A program made the position numbers and the translations under genes. Shown piece by piece: positions 15,064-15,264 of a stretch of 15,264 nucleotides of DNA. The notes beneath the pieces were generated by a model. The model saw only the letters and a program-made list of their open reading frames with translations. It was not told the DNA's origin and did not search any database. Source of the DNA: CAYLNG01 sp964497855. Lineage in GTDB: Bacteria; Verrucomicrobiota; Kiritimatiellia; SS1-B-03-39; UBA6053. The first letter of the stretch is position 1; the number at the start of each line of letters is the position of its first letter. Location: NCBI GenBank assembly GCA_964497855.1, contig CAZCFM010000092.1, positions 1 through 15,264 on the forward strand, given 5' to 3'.

Positions 15064-15264
15064 TTGAGTGGTTTTCGGATATCCTGCGCGATATCTATCG
15101 GTGTGGCAATGGTTTTCTGTATTTTTGGGAGGAAACCGCCATCCGATAGCTATATTGCAACAGGAACAATATGTAGTTGCGCAAAGGGGGAGCCTGGCGG
15201 AGATCTACATGAAAGGGTTTACCGCACGTATGCCACCGTAGTCCTGGCCAGGGTTAAAATCTTC
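15064..15264 (+). CDS. Possible N-terminus of a Wzz-like membrane protein, cut by window end
   Basis: A rightward frame runs off the right edge without a stop. It is open from at least 14836, so the start is uncertain. TTG 15064 is a guess that places LSGFRISCAISIGVAMVFCI as a first membrane helix; ATG 15109 would cut into that helix. No good ribosome-binding site is seen for either. After the helix come KPPSDSYIATGTI and, further on, HERVYRTYATVVLARVKIF. The pattern of helix, PP.xY.A.xxI strand, then a helix ending in a short basic segment recalls chain-length-determinant (Wzz) proteins of polysaccharide export. Codon use is less GC-biased than elsewhere in the window, which fits either a transferred polysaccharide locus or a non-coding region. 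A weak rightward promoter (TTGGAA 14905-14910, 18 nt, TATGAC 14929-14934) lies upstream. Confidence 0.35.
   Translation, partial: MSGFRISCAISIGVAMVFCIFGRKPPSDSYIATGTICSCAKGEPGGDLHERVYRTYATVVLARVKIF
15091..15153. other. Extended imperfect hairpin
   Basis: Three stacked stems can form. 15091-15101 pairs with 15143-15153 (11 bp, one mismatch), TGGC 15104-15107 with GCCA 15138-15141, and GGTTTTC 15111-15117 with GGAAACC 15131-15137, around a 13-nt loop. A separate perfect hairpin, ATATTG/CAATAT, follows at 15152-15172. It overlaps the possible coding start at the right edge, so it may be an RNA structure, a recombination-type site or chance within a gene. Confidence 0.4.

Noticed and set aside
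14930..15067. Plus-strand frame starting at ATG 14930 (45 codons)
   Set aside because: It is Arg/Pro/Ser-rich, runs through hairpins, has no ribosome-binding site, and shadows the frame that continues to the edge.
15205..15264. Minus-strand frame entering from the right edge and ending at 15205 (19 residues)
   Set aside because: It is too short to judge and is opposite a better rightward candidate.

Overview
The window reads as chromosomal DNA of a GC-rich, Gram-negative-type bacterium. Coding regions have strongly G/C-biased third codon positions, which also produces very long antisense reading frames. A periplasmic ecotin, exported giant proteins and a phoH/ybeY cluster fit a diderm outside the Proteobacteria. 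A member of the PVC group (Verrucomicrobiota, Kiritimatiellota, Lentisphaerota) is my best guess, from protein flavour only and not from any search.

Layout. (1) 6-82, minus: tRNA-Asp(GUC) with encoded CCA. (2) 269-7166, plus: six genes. A two-helix membrane protein of unknown function (269-895) is followed by tgt, queuosine tRNA-guanine transglycosylase (980-2113). After 104 nt comes a tightly overlapping cluster: phoH-family ATPase (2218-3204), PgpH-like 7TM-HD phosphodiesterase (3201-5435), ybeY endoribonuclease (5425-5889) and a CNNM/CorC-type CBS membrane protein (5886-7166). Their starts and stops overlap by 4, 11 and 4 nt. The order combines the phoH-7TM/HD-ybeY order common in many bacteria with the E. 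coli ybeZ-ybeY-ybeX order. (3) 7167-7592: a 426-nt gap between convergent operons. It holds a weak terminator-like hairpin and a nested palindromic element of about 216 bp (7309-7524), flanked by imperfect direct repeats. (4) 14837 down to 7593, minus: three exported proteins in one apparent operon. They are a 2115-residue alpha-2-macroglobulin-like protein without a thioester motif, an ecotin without cysteines (27 nt later), and a 117-residue secreted protein of unknown function (39 nt later). (5) 14838-15264: upstream region of that operon, dense in inverted repeats. A rightward frame stays open to the window edge and may encode the N-terminus of a Wzz-like membrane protein.

How the genes work together. 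The plus-strand cluster is housekeeping: tRNA modification, RNA metabolism and rRNA/RNA quality control (PhoH, YbeY), cyclic-dinucleotide turnover (PgpH) and divalent-cation handling (CNNM/CorC). The minus-strand operon looks like an envelope module. Pairing an ecotin with a macroglobulin-like giant suggests, by inference, protection of the periplasm from foreign or stray proteases. The most unusual items are this predicted anti-protease operon, the disulfide-free ecotin, the YbeY with altered catalytic positions, and the nested palindrome.
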